Shown: one piece after another, positions 15,926-25,210 of the stretch
Layout of the letters: each line of letters starts with the position of its first letter
Position numbering within the stretch: the first letter of the stretch is position 1
DNA from: Mangrovibacterium sp041596335
GTDB lineage: Bacteria > Bacteroidota > Bacteroidia > Bacteroidales > Prolixibacteraceae
NCBI RefSeq assembly: GCF_041596335.1
Contig: NZ_JBFHIT010000009.1
Coordinates: 1 to 64,000, forward strand
DNA: 64,000 nucleotides
Direction: 5' to 3'
Translations under genes and position numbers: made by a program
The notes under the pieces: generated by a model
Databases searched by the model: none
The model's input: the letters and a program-made list of their open reading frames with translations, nothing else
What the model was told of the DNA's origin: nothing

Positions 15926-18853
15926 ATGAAGAAAAAATATTTAAGTTGTTTTAAGTTGCAGAATATTAGTGTTTTAGTGGGTGTCGTTTTTTTTGTTTTT
16001 TTTCAAGGACCTGCATACTCTTTAGTCAAATCTGATGATTCGAGTCAAATTCTTGACGATAGTCTTCAAATGATTCTATACAATAAAGAAGGAATAAAGA
16101 ATGCAAGATTGGGGGATTTTGAAAAGTCAATCACTAATTTTCAGCAGCTCATCAAGCTTCATCAAAAGGAGAACGGTATTGAAAATGTCAAACTATTTGG
16201 ACCGTTTATAAACCTGGGGATTCAATATAAAAATATAGGTGAATACGAATTGGCAATCGATAATTATTTGGTGGCAGAGAAAATAATAGAAAGTCTTTTT
16301 TCTGAAGATTCTCCACGCCTAGGATTCGTTTATTCAAATTTGGGGAATATTTTTAAACTGAAAGGTGACTTTGTAAAGAATTACGATTATCAGTTGAAGG
16401 GACTCACGGTGTTTAAAAATGATCCGGTGGATTATCGGAATCAAATCGTGCAAGCAACCTATAGTTTAGCAGAAGCTCTGTATCTTTTAAAACGGTACGA
16501 CGAAGCAACCAAGATGTGTGAAGAGAATATTCGTTTGGTTGACAGTGATGTAAAGAACTATTATACGAGTCTGCTCGCACGGATTTATTCTGAAAACGGG
16601 AATTATCAGTTGGCTAGAGTGTATTATCATGAAACATTTTCGTTTCTGCAAAAAACAGGTGGTCTAAACAGCTATGATTTAGGTCTGGAGTACACGGACT
16701 ACGTAAAATTCCTTCTTTCAATTAAAAGCTACGGTGAGATTGAGCGGTACAACGACTTGTCGAAAGGAATTATTGCCCAATACTTCACCATGAAAAGTAC
16801 GCAGTATGCCTCTGTGATGTTAAATTATGCCGACTATTACGCATCTCGTTTTTCCAGCGCACGATATATGTCAGACTTCAACATAAAGAAGCAGGAAGAC
16901 ATGCTTGTCGCTTTAGATTATTATCAGAAGGCATTAATAGCCGGATCAGTGGATTTTAATAATCCTGATGTGAATTCAAACCCAAGCTTGGACCAGGCGG
17001 TTTCAGAACTTCAGGTGCTGGAAATTTTAAAGAAGAAAGCGCAATGTTTTTCGGCTCTTGGTGATTTGAAACTAAATATAGGAGAAGACGAAGAGGGGGC
17101 TTTGTGTTACAAATCAGGTTTGGAATCGATACTGGCAGCGATCCAGCTCGTTCATCAAATTCGCACCGGTTTTGTGTCAGAGGATAGTCGTTTGTTTCTG
17201 TCGGCGAATCAGCAATCTACATTTATTGAGGCTGTTAATTTATGCTACAAACTTTACAAACAATCGAACGATGAAGCCTACGTTGCGATGGGTTTTGAAC
17301 TGACAGAAAAAAGCAAGTCCGCGAATTTCCTGGCTGCAGTAAAAGATTCGAGAGCGAAGCAATTTGGTGGAATTCCGGATAGTTTGTTAAATCGGGAAGA
17401 TGTGCTCAAGATTAATATCTCAAATTATAAGCAAATGCTCTATGAAGAAAACCAGCAGGCCGAACCGGATTCGGTTAAGCTGGCCTTATTCAGCAGCAAA
17501 ATATTCTACTATACCGAAAAGTATTCGCAGTTGGTTCAGCTGCTTGAAGACTCTTTCCCCAAGTATTATGCCTTTAAATATGCCAATGAGGTAGTCGGAT
17601 TGGATGAAATTCGAAATCGGATAAAGAATCGTGATGCCATTGTTGAGTATTTAATCGATGCACCGGGTGAAGATAAAAAATCCGGGAATCTTTTTCGGTT
17701 TGTGATCACGAACAGCGAATTCAGCTTCACACGGTTGCCAATTGAAGCTGCTTTTATGCAGGATATTGAAAATTTGCATCGGTTTTTAACCAGCTCGTCT
17801 TATCAATTTACTGATAAGTCAGATTACCAGAGTTATGCTCTTTCTTCGTACCATTTGTATGAAAAATTGTTTCATAATATCAATCAGGATCTTGTCGGTA
17901 AAAATCTGATTGTTATTCCCGACGACAAGCTTTCGTACATTCCGTTTGATGCTTTGCTGTACGAAAAACCGGATACATCGGTGATGAATTTCCGAACGTT
18001 GCCTTATTTAATTAAAACACATTCAGTAAGTTATACATACTCTACGACCTTGCTTTTTGATTATTTTGAAAAAGAAAAACGAGCACCGAAAGGGTTGTTG
18101 GCATTTGCACCGAGTTATATAAATGATAATCGTGATTACGCTGAAGTTGCCGATTTCAGGGCCGGATTACTTCCATTATTGGCTGTTGATAAGGAGGTCG
18201 AATACATCAGTAAATACATTAAAGGTGATATTTTTAAGGATTCGCTGGCTCAGGAAAATGTGTTTAAGCGAGTGGCTGAGGATTATGATGTTCTGCACCT
18301 GGCGATGCATACAATTTTGAATGATACTTTGCCGATGTACTCTAGGCTGGCCTTTTCGAAGCCGATTGGTGAGGTAGAAGATGATGGCTGGCTGAACACC
18401 AATGAGATTTATAATATGCAGCTCAAGGCGCGCATGGCTGTTTTGAGCGCTTGTAATACAGGTAGTGGTAAAATGCAAAAAGGGGAAGGTGTAATGAGTT
18501 TGGCCCGTGGATTTTTGTATGCCGGATGCCCGTCGATTATTATGACATTGTGGGAAGTTGAAGATGAATCGGGAGCAGAGATAATGCAGAGTTTTTATCG
18601 CTTTTTGGCTAATGGTAAAAATAAAGCAGAGGCACTCCGGATGGCAAAATTGAAACATATTGAAAATGCTGATCCGCTAAAGGCGCATCCTCATTTTTGG
18701 TTAGCATATGTGGCAGTTGGAAATACATCTCCATTATTTATGGGCAAGGATATGTATTTTGTTGGTATTGTGGCTCTTATTATCGTTGGCTTAATTGTCG
18801 ATCAACTTAGAAGAAGACGAAGAAAGAATAAAGCTTCGGCCGAGAAAAAATAA
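15926..18853 (+). CDS. TPR-CHAT domain protease, predicted periplasmic and membrane-anchored
   Basis: From ATG 15926 the protein has 975 residues. It starts with a signal peptide (KKKYLSCFKLQN, then a hydrophobic stretch, ending near PAYS), followed by TPR-like helical repeats over about 40-450, a linker, and a C-terminal CHAT (caspase HetF-associated with TPRs) domain. The cysteine-protease dyad is visible: His795 in HLAMHT and Cys843 in SACNTG. A membrane helix at about 943-960 precedes RRRRRK, so the tail is cytoplasmic and the protease periplasmic. An in-frame ATG at 15875 would bury the signal peptide behind a charged extension, so I prefer 15926. Substrate unknown; neighbours suggest signalling. 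Confidence 0.85.
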   Translation: MKKKYLSCFKLQNISVLVGVVFFVFFQGPAYSLVKSDDSSQILDDSLQMILYNKEGIKNARLGDFEKSITNFQQLIKLHQKENGIENVKLFGPFINLGIQYKNIGEYELAIDNYLVAEKIIESLFSEDSPRLGFVYSNLGNIFKLKGDFVKNYDYQLKGLTVFKNDPVDYRNQIVQATYSLAEALYLLKRYDEATKMCEENIRLVDSDVKNYYTSLLARIYSENGNYQLARVYYHETFSFLQKTGGLNSYDLGLEYTDYVKFLLSIKSYGEIERYNDLSKGIIAQYFTMKSTQYASVMLNYADYYASRFSSARYMSDFNIKKQEDMLVALDYYQKALIAGSVDFNNPDVNSNPSLDQAVSELQVLEILKKKAQCFSALGDLKLNIGEDEEGALCYKSGLESILAAIQLVHQIRTGFVSEDSRLFLSANQQSTFIEAVNLCYKLYKQSNDEAYVAMGFELTEKSKSANFLAAVKDSRAKQFGGIPDSLLNREDVLKINISNYKQMLYEENQQAEPDSVKLALFSSKIFYYTEKYSQLVQLLEDSFPKYYAFKYANEVVGLDEIRNRIKNRDAIVEYLIDAPGEDKKSGNLFRFVITNSEFSFTRLPIEAAFMQDIENLHRFLTSSSYQFTDKSDYQSYALSSYHLYEKLFHNINQDLVGKNLIVIPDDKLSYIPFDALLYEKPDTSVMNFRTLPYLIKTHSVSYTYSTTLLFDYFEKEKRAPKGLLAFAPSYINDNRDYAEVADFRAGLLPLLAVDKEVEYISKYIKGDIFKDSLAQENVFKRVAEDYDVLHLAMHTILNDTLPMYSRLAFSKPIGEVEDDGWLNTNEIYNMQLKARMAVLSACNTGSGKMQKGEGVMSLARGFLYAGCPSIIMTLWEVEDESGAEIMQSFYRFLANGKNKAEALRMAKLKHIENADPLKAHPHFWLAYVAVGNTSPLFMGKDMYFVGIVALIIVGLIVDQLRRRRRKNKASAEKK

Positions 18854-18982
18854 CCAGCTAGCTAATCAAACTCTCTGACAAGAGCCTGCATAGCAATAAG
18901 ATAAAAGAGCCTGGGTGGCTACTTTGAAAATAGAAGTAATAGCTGATTGACGCAGGATTTAGCCTTTTAGGCAGGGCAAAAA

Positions 18983-19567
18983 CTACAGGTTATTTTCGAG
19001 AATTTTTTTGTATTCAATATCCTGTTTGATACTTTTTACCAAGTATTCTTTACACTTATATTTGCGTTTTTTCGCGTATTTTTCGCTCTGAAATCCCATT
19101 ACCTGAGCGATTTGTTTTAAAGGCACTTTATCGAAAAACATTTGCAGAACTTTCTGGCAATCGGTTCCGAGATTTTTAAAATGCTTTTGATAAAGTCTGT
19201 ATTTCTCATTCATCTCGGCCGTAGTCTCAAATGCATTGTCGTAAATGTCGACATTGAAATCGTGGTTGTCCTGAATCTTTTCGCGCTCTGTCTTACGCTT
19301 TTCCAATTGTTTTAACCATAAAAAACGACAGACAGAGTAGAGGTATGTTTCAAAAGAACAGTCCAGCACCAAGTCGTTTGCCTTTAGTTTCCGGTAAATA
19401 ATAATGATGGCTTCCTGAAAAATGTCATTTGAATCATCATCATCTCCACTATTCTTTTTAATGAAGAAGTTTATTTTATAGAAGAAGTTTTTATAGATGT
19501 ACTGAAGAATCAAATTGTCATTTCGGAGAATTCCATGCAGGAGTTCTTCATTTGTGTAATTTACCAT
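18983..19567 (-). CDS. ECF-type RNA polymerase sigma factor
   Basis: The 194-residue protein has the two-domain ECF layout. Region 2 includes DIFQEAIIIIYRKL (promoter melting and core binding) and region 4 has an HTH around VPLKQIAQVMGFQSEKYAKKRKYKC. It lacks the long linker of housekeeping sigma factors. It faces the CHAT protease gene (tail to tail, 129 bases apart). The likely antagonist is the membrane protein with anti-sigma-like units at 13846-15372. I see no clear housekeeping promoter in front of it. The target promoters are unknown. Confidence 0.85.
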   Translation of the reverse strand: MVNYTNEELLHGILRNDNLILQYIYKNFFYKINFFIKKNSGDDDDSNDIFQEAIIIIYRKLKANDLVLDCSFETYLYSVCRFLWLKQLEKRKTEREKIQDNHDFNVDIYDNAFETTAEMNEKYRLYQKHFKNLGTDCQKVLQMFFDKVPLKQIAQVMGFQSEKYAKKRKYKCKEYLVKSIKQDIEYKKILENNL

Positions 19568-20094
19568 GTCGTTCTCTTTCTGATTTTTAAAATATCATTC
19601 ACCTTTTAACTAAAGCCAAAAGAGGATACCACGCACTCAAAATCCTTTCGGAATAGCAGGTTAAATATGCCTATAAATTGTTTAAAAAACAACAAGGAAC
19701 ATTCAGTTTTTTTTGTGCCTTGTGTTTAACTATTATGAAGCTGTTAACAAATGTAATTAGAATAAGCTATTGGTAATCAAAGGTGTTGGTTCGATTGCAG
19801 TGCCGGTTTTATTTTGTTAAAACAAGGGGTGAGATGATTATCAAAAAATGATCGGTATAAAAATTCGTTTGCGAAAAGCGATCGAAGGAAGTTTTGTAGC
19901 CAAGTGATGAACGAATAGGGCTAAAAACAAAAAGGCAGACCCTCTGGTCTACCTTTTCTCACTAAACTAACTAACCTAACTAAACCTAAACTTATGAAAA
20001 AAAACGTACTACAAAGATATGCTCTAAAATAGCAAAGATCTATGAAAAGATGTTAATTGATGTTAAATGTGTGTTTTCGTAACACAAAGCTAAT
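19568..20094. other. Intergenic region with an orphan leader
   Basis: Between the sigma factor and the TonB-like gene lie about 530 bases without a gene. The notable part is the hairpin and C/T/A-rich leader at 19930-20032, described separately. An imperfect inverted repeat around AACAAGG/CCTTGTGTT (about 19692-19731) is also present. Confidence 0.5.
19930..20032 (+). other. Hairpin, repeated CTAAC leader and 12-codon reading frame (possible remnant 5-prime end)
   Basis: A hairpin (AAGGCAGACC, loop CTCT, GGTCTACCTT; one mismatch) is followed by a low-complexity leader of CTAAC/CTAAA units and then ATG at 19994 with a run of eight As. The frame reads MKKNVLQRYALK and stops at 20030-20032. Leaders of this style and MKKN-type starts often precede large outer-membrane receptor genes in Bacteroidota. 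Here no large frame follows. It could be a remnant of a deleted gene or a leader peptide; I cannot decide. Confidence 0.35.
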
Positions 20095-20829
20095 TTATTG
20101 GGCGATAAATGTATAGGTAATTGTCCCTTTTTGAGGGGAGGGCGCATCCGTTTTCGTGTTAAAAACAGTTCGAAGAGCTGCTTGTAGCGCATATTCAGGG
20201 AGCATCGGATCGCCTATTCCCGAATTTGGCCGCACTGCCGCTTTGACCACCTTGCCTGAAGTTGCCACCCAGATATCGACTGTGATTTTCCCACCGCCTT
20301 TAGCTAAATAGACAGGGATTGGTAGTCTGGTATGATGTCTGTCTTCCAGATTGTAGTGAATATTGCTTTCACCCGAATAAATTGTATTGGATATTTTATC
20401 CGGATCCATTCCTTCGGTGGTTTGTTCAGGCATTTCAAATTGCTTCATCTCAGGAATCTCTTTCGATAGTTGCTTATTCACATCGGCTACTAACTTTTGT
20501 GCATCCGCGATCTCTTGTTGATAATTATCGTCGAAAAAAGGATCTTTTGCCGCTGCGTCATTGACCGCCCGATTGCTTCTGCTTGTTCTGTTTTGTTGTA
20601 TTTCCTGATCCGAAGATTGATTTTCGGGGTCCGTTTTTTCTTCTTCGGTTGCTTCTTCTTCGGGCAATACGTCCAGAGAACTAAAATCAATGATGATTTG
20701 TTCTTCTTTAATTTCACCCTCAATTTTTACATTTGCCAACAAGATGGCACATAGTAGGAGAATATGAAACGAAAGTGTTCCAATTATTCCGTAGATATTT
20801 TCTTTGTATAGTTTTTTAATTCGGTGCAT
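20095..20829 (-). CDS. TonB-family energy-transducer-like protein
   Basis: From ATG 20829 (MHRIKKLYKENIYG) the protein has 244 residues: a short basic cytoplasmic end, one membrane helix at about 15-33, a Glu-rich periplasmic linker and a C-terminal TonB-like beta domain (KITVDIWVATSGKVVKAAV through TITYTFIAQ). TonB proteins carry inner-membrane energy to outer-membrane receptors. No exbB or exbD is adjacent, and the linker is Glu-rich rather than Pro-rich, so this may be a specialised variant. The frame stays open to 20889, but MHRIKKLYK is the natural start. A TAACTTTG motif (20836-20843) just upstream would give a very short leader. Confidence 0.72.
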   Translation of the reverse strand: MHRIKKLYKENIYGIIGTLSFHILLLCAILLANVKIEGEIKEEQIIIDFSSLDVLPEEEATEEEKTDPENQSSDQEIQQNRTSRSNRAVNDAAAKDPFFDDNYQQEIADAQKLVADVNKQLSKEIPEMKQFEMPEQTTEGMDPDKISNTIYSGESNIHYNLEDRHHTRLPIPVYLAKGGGKITVDIWVATSGKVVKAAVRPNSGIGDPMLPEYALQAALRTVFNTKTDAPSPQKGTITYTFIAQ

Positions 20830-20977
20830 GGTCTGCAAAGTTAAAATAAACCAAATCAAATTTGTTAGTGAAAACTGATGGTTTGACAATGAAATTTGTA
20901 TACTTTAACTATAATTTTGGTTATTAAAAAGGAATTGTAATGCCGAACATTTTAATTTTGCGTTCAATATTTACTAG

Positions 20978-22810
20978 ATGAAGCTGCGCTACTCCATATT
21001 ATTTTTCACGATTTTCTCCATTGTCGCAATCGATGGTTCGGCGCAGGAAATTCAGAAAGATTCGTTGCAGATTGTTGCAAATGATGGCGACATTCGTCCT
21101 GATTCAACGGCACTTAAGTTATCCCGACTCAATTTTACCCGGTTTATCTACGAGCGTATTGTCAACAATAAAGCTGAAACCAATGAACTTCTTTTGCAAT
21201 ATGAAAATTTGAATCGATTGCAGGGAAAACGAGTTCGGTCGATTTCAATTAAGCAACTTGATATTTTTGGCCCTTCTTTTCAGGACACTGGAAAGGTGAC
21301 GAAGGTTGGGATTGAGAAATTTGCCAACAGGATGCATACAAGTACAAACGAACGGATTATACGTAAAAACATCTTGATTTCAGTGGGAGATACGTTGGAT
21401 GCTGAAAAAGTACTAGAAAATGAGCGTATTATCCGTTTGTTGCCATTTATTAAAGACGTTCGGTTTATTGCATCTGTTGATGAAATGGATACAACTGTTC
21501 TTGATTTGGTTGCGGTAACCAAAGACGTTTTTGCTTTCGGAGCCAGAGCTCGATTTCGGTCGATTGATTCCGGAACGTTGGAAATGTACCATCAAAACAT
21601 CTGGGGAGCCGGTCATCAGATTTCAGCAGCGGCAGTTTCCAGTGTTTCCGACGAGCCTTATGTGGGGTTTGAAGGAGAATATTCGATAAACAACATAAAC
21701 GGGCATTTTGTCAACTTATCACTTGGCTATGCGAATACATATCGGCGCGAGGGTTACTTGTTTAATTCGGAAAAACAGTTTTTAAGAACAACGACCAAAT
21801 GGGGTGGAGGTTTTCAGGTATACCGGCTTTTCAGAGCAGATCGTTTTTATGAGAATGCCGCGTTTCAAATAGAAGAGCCTTTGGATTACCGATCGTTTGA
21901 TTTATGGGGTGGATATGCTTTTCAGGTAGGAGGAGCGACATCGATGGATAATATGCAGTTGGTTTTTGCAGGCCGATACCGAAATCTGAGATTTTATGAA
22001 CGGCCGGATCCCGGGACTGACGGCAATCAGTATTTTTCGAACTCAAATTTTTACTTTGGGAGCGTTAGTTTGACAAGGCGTTACTACATCCGTGACCACC
22101 ATATTTTGGGCTATGGTATTACGGAAGATATTCCCAAAGGGTTTTTGCACGAATGGGTCATTGGCTACGACAATAACGAGTTTGATAATCGCTGGTATTC
22201 GCATCTGTATTTCTCATCGGGAAACCTAATTAACTATAAGCCTTCGTATATGTTTTTATCAACCGGACTGGGGGGCTTTTTCAATGCCCAACGATTTGAG
22301 CAAGGGCAATTCGAGTTAAATTGGAATTACATAAGCCGACGATTTAAGGTTGGTGCTCAAAGTGCTCGTCAATTTTTGAAATTAGAATATATATATGGTA
22401 TCAAACGATTTGAACAGGAATATCTTTCGTTACGAAACCGATATGGAATTCGAGGATTTTATAGCGACGTACCGCAAGGAAAGCAACGGTTGGTTTTAAC
22501 TGCGGAAACCGTAATTTTTCAGCAGAAAAGCATTCTGAATTTTAACTTCGCGTTTTTTGGTTTTGCCGATCTTGGTATTATTGGGTCGTCAAGGAAAAAT
22601 ATTTTCAACGAGAATTATTATGCCGGTATCGGAGGTGGTATTCGTTTACGAAACGAAAACCTCATTTTCCGAACAATTCAGCTCCGGCTGGCTTTTTATC
22701 CCGGCCATCCCTCTGATTCGAACGGCTTTGGATTTAGTTTGAGGGAATTGAGTGGTTCCGACTTCTATAGCTTTCAGCCACGAAAACCTGAACCCCTACA
22801 TTTTAAATAA
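20978..22810 (+). CDS. Omp85/BamA-family outer-membrane protein
   Basis: The 610-residue protein has a signal peptide ending at GSAQ, a helical segment, one POTRA-like region (about 85-180, with NERIIRKNILISVGDTLD and VRFIASVDEMD), and a beta-barrel from about 190 with alternating aromatic strands to the C-terminus. A single POTRA and modest length make it an Omp85 relative rather than the main BamA, which has five POTRA domains. It may insert or translocate proteins or lipids in the outer membrane. It is divergent from the TonB-like gene. Confidence 0.75.
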   Translation: MKLRYSILFFTIFSIVAIDGSAQEIQKDSLQIVANDGDIRPDSTALKLSRLNFTRFIYERIVNNKAETNELLLQYENLNRLQGKRVRSISIKQLDIFGPSFQDTGKVTKVGIEKFANRMHTSTNERIIRKNILISVGDTLDAEKVLENERIIRLLPFIKDVRFIASVDEMDTTVLDLVAVTKDVFAFGARARFRSIDSGTLEMYHQNIWGAGHQISAAAVSSVSDEPYVGFEGEYSINNINGHFVNLSLGYANTYRREGYLFNSEKQFLRTTTKWGGGFQVYRLFRADRFYENAAFQIEEPLDYRSFDLWGGYAFQVGGATSMDNMQLVFAGRYRNLRFYERPDPGTDGNQYFSNSNFYFGSVSLTRRYYIRDHHILGYGITEDIPKGFLHEWVIGYDNNEFDNRWYSHLYFSSGNLINYKPSYMFLSTGLGGFFNAQRFEQGQFELNWNYISRRFKVGAQSARQFLKLEYIYGIKRFEQEYLSLRNRYGIRGFYSDVPQGKQRLVLTAETVIFQQKSILNFNFAFFGFADLGIIGSSRKNIFNENYYAGIGGGIRLRNENLIFRTIQLRLAFYPGHPSDSNGFGFSLRELSGSDFYSFQPRKPEPLHFK

Positions 22811-22814
22811 CAAA

Positions 22815-22845
22815 AAAGACCGAAGCGTTTTTCAGTTCGGTCTTT
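22815..22845. terminator. Bidirectional hairpin terminator
   Basis: AAAGACCGAA (22815-22824) pairs perfectly with TTCGGTCTTT (22836-22845) around an 11-base loop. A-tracts and T-tracts flank it on both sides, between the convergent genes ending at 22810 and 22868. Confidence 0.78.
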
Positions 22846-22867
22846 CAGTATTCTACATTTTAGGTTC

Positions 22868-24997
22868 CTATAAATAGTCAAAAAAGTACTGGCTCACTTT
22901 CTCCATTAAATGTACGCGATCCTTTCCGCGAACATTGTGTTCATGAGTAGGATAGGCGAAAAAGTCGACTTGTTTGTTTTTCTTGATGCACTCACGCAGA
23001 AACTTCATGCTGTGTTGCATGACTACGGTTTCGTCCTGGGCTCCATGAATCAACATCAATTTCCCCTTCAGGTTATCCACGTGATTCTGCATACCAGACT
23101 CCTTGTATCCATTCGGATTTTCCTCAGGCGTGTCCATATAGCGCTCGCCGTACATTACTTCGTACATATCCCAATCAACAACGGGGCCACCGGCTACGCC
23201 TACTTTTAAAATATCAGAATGTCGCAGCATCATGTTCAATGTCATAAAGCCACCGAAGCTCCAACCGTGCACTCCAATTCGGTTGTTGTCGACATACGGG
23301 AGCGCCGTCAGATAATTTATGCCTTTCATTTGATCTCTGGTTTCTTCAATTCCCAATTTTCGGTGTATAATTTCTTCAAATTTCTGACCTCTGTTAGCCG
23401 AACCCCGGTTGTCGACAGTGAACATGATGTAGCCTTTTGATGCCATGTAGTAAAACCACCAATTGGCACTGTTATGCCAGGTGTTGTTTACCAGTTGCGC
23501 GTGTGGGCCGCCATATACATACACAATTGCCGGATACTTTTTCGTGGGATCGAAATTATTCGGTAAAATCATTCGGGCAAACAGATCTGTTGAATCATCT
23601 GCCGCTTTAAAGCTGACTATTTTGTTTTGCCCAAGTTCGTAGTCGCGAAGTGTGTTTTCGGCCTTCGAAATTGTGCGAATTAATTTGCCGGTGGCTTGGC
23701 GTAAGTCCGTTTGTCCGGAGTTTTCAAAAGCCGACCAGTTATCGGTAAAATAGCTAAACGAAGGCGAAAACTGCGCGTTGTGAGTTCCCGAGTCCGCATC
23801 CAGTCGGTCGAAATCGCCGTTCTTCAGGTTTACCCGGTAAATATGTCGATCGAGCGGGCTTTCCTTGGTTGCCTGAATGTAGGCATAATTCTCGTTGGCA
23901 TCAGTTCCGTAAAACTCGGTCACTTCCCAGTTTCCTGATGTCAGCTGGCGGATTAATTCTCCGTCGGTATTGTACAAGTATAAATGAAACCAGCCATCGT
24001 TTCTTGTCAAATAGTAAAATTGGGTTGAATTTGTTTTTGAAAACCGGATGGGGTGTTGTGGCTCCACGTATGTTGATCGTTGTTCTTCCAGAATCGTTTT
24101 AACTTTTTCTCCGTTGGCCACGCGATACTGATTTAGCTGCATGTGGTTTTGATCGCGATTCAGTTCGGCCATGTAAATGAATTGTTCGTTCGGTCCCCAG
24201 CTAATGTTGGTTAAATAGTGATCGTCCGGATCGCCCGATTTTAGGTAGATTGTTTCGCCTGTTTCGGTGTTGAAAATACCGACGGTTACCTGTTGGCTGG
24301 TCATACCGGCCATTGGATATTTAACTGGTTTTGCTTCGGCTTCGCGAGCCATAAAATCGACCAGCGGATAGTCTTTAACCATGCTTTCGTCCTTACGGTA
24401 GAATGCCAGGTATTTGCCGCTTGGCGACCAAATAGTGCCTTTTTCGATGCCAAACTCACGACGATGTACATATCGGCCGCAAACAATTCCCAGTTTTGTT
24501 TCGTGAGTAACCTGAGTTTCCTTTCCATTTTTTAAAAGGAACAGATTCTGTCCTTTTGCATAAGCCAGCGTTGCGTTTGCCGCGCAAAAATCAGTTACTT
24601 CAGCATCAGCAGGGACTTCAACTGAATAGTTGAACTGTTTCTCGTTCAGGTTGAAAAGAGCGATTAAGTCACCAGTTTCAAAAAGCAGTTCGTTTTCAGT
24701 TTGAAAAGAAAAAGAAGGAATATGATTCAGGGTAATTTTGCCTTTTTCCGCAGCTTCTTTTAGGCTCGAAAGAGTTAATAAGACACTGCTGTCATCCTTT
24801 TTTAGACTTTGCGTCCAAATGGTATCGTTTTTCAGGTAGGCCAACTGATTGTCGGACTGCCACTGCAATTGATCTAATTGAAACGGATATAGGTACGATC
24901 TGCGTCCCAAAACAGCATCCTCCAGACTCATTTGTTTTTGAGAAAAGGCTGTGTGAGTAAGCAGGAATAAGCTGAAAATGAGGAAAATGTTTTTCAT
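22868..24997 (-). CDS. S9 family prolyl peptidase (DPP-IV type)
   Basis: The 709-residue exported serine peptidase has a signal peptide ending at AFSQ, a beta-propeller domain (about 40-460) and a C-terminal alpha/beta hydrolase. The triad is Ser580 in GWSFGG, Asp655 in GAQDETV and His687 in HEHNV, with the oxyanion tyrosine in YGGPHAQ. Length and motifs match bacterial dipeptidyl peptidase IV, which removes X-Pro dipeptides from peptides in the periplasm. A propeller-helix glutamate pair, EFGIEKG with YRKDES nearby, is compatible with DPP-IV specificity, which is still inferred. Confidence 0.88.
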   Translation of the reverse strand: MKNIFLIFSLFLLTHTAFSQKQMSLEDAVLGRRSYLYPFQLDQLQWQSDNQLAYLKNDTIWTQSLKKDDSSVLLTLSSLKEAAEKGKITLNHIPSFSFQTENELLFETGDLIALFNLNEKQFNYSVEVPADAEVTDFCAANATLAYAKGQNLFLLKNGKETQVTHETKLGIVCGRYVHRREFGIEKGTIWSPSGKYLAFYRKDESMVKDYPLVDFMAREAEAKPVKYPMAGMTSQQVTVGIFNTETGETIYLKSGDPDDHYLTNISWGPNEQFIYMAELNRDQNHMQLNQYRVANGEKVKTILEEQRSTYVEPQHPIRFSKTNSTQFYYLTRNDGWFHLYLYNTDGELIRQLTSGNWEVTEFYGTDANENYAYIQATKESPLDRHIYRVNLKNGDFDRLDADSGTHNAQFSPSFSYFTDNWSAFENSGQTDLRQATGKLIRTISKAENTLRDYELGQNKIVSFKAADDSTDLFARMILPNNFDPTKKYPAIVYVYGGPHAQLVNNTWHNSANWWFYYMASKGYIMFTVDNRGSANRGQKFEEIIHRKLGIEETRDQMKGINYLTALPYVDNNRIGVHGWSFGGFMTLNMMLRHSDILKVGVAGGPVVDWDMYEVMYGERYMDTPEENPNGYKESGMQNHVDNLKGKLMLIHGAQDETVVMQHSMKFLRECIKKNKQVDFFAYPTHEHNVRGKDRVHLMEKVSQYFFDYL

Positions 24998-25210
24998 AAA
25001 CGGAATGATTTATTGTCAAAAAGAATGATTTCTATGCTGTATCTGTTTCCAGCGCAAAATTAGTTGATTCGTACGCCGGTAAAATGAGATTTAACAGGGC
25101 TTTGTCGTCACAGGTTTTTGCTGAAAACGTTTTTGTTGCCAATAAGTATAACTGGTTCGGTGAAAGTTACACTTTGTTGCCATTGAAATTTTACAAAACG
25201 ATGGCGTTTT

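Noticed and set aside
15926..18853. Type III-E CRISPR TPR-CHAT effector
   Set aside because: No CRISPR array or cas gene is present and the protein carries a signal peptide and C-terminal membrane helix.
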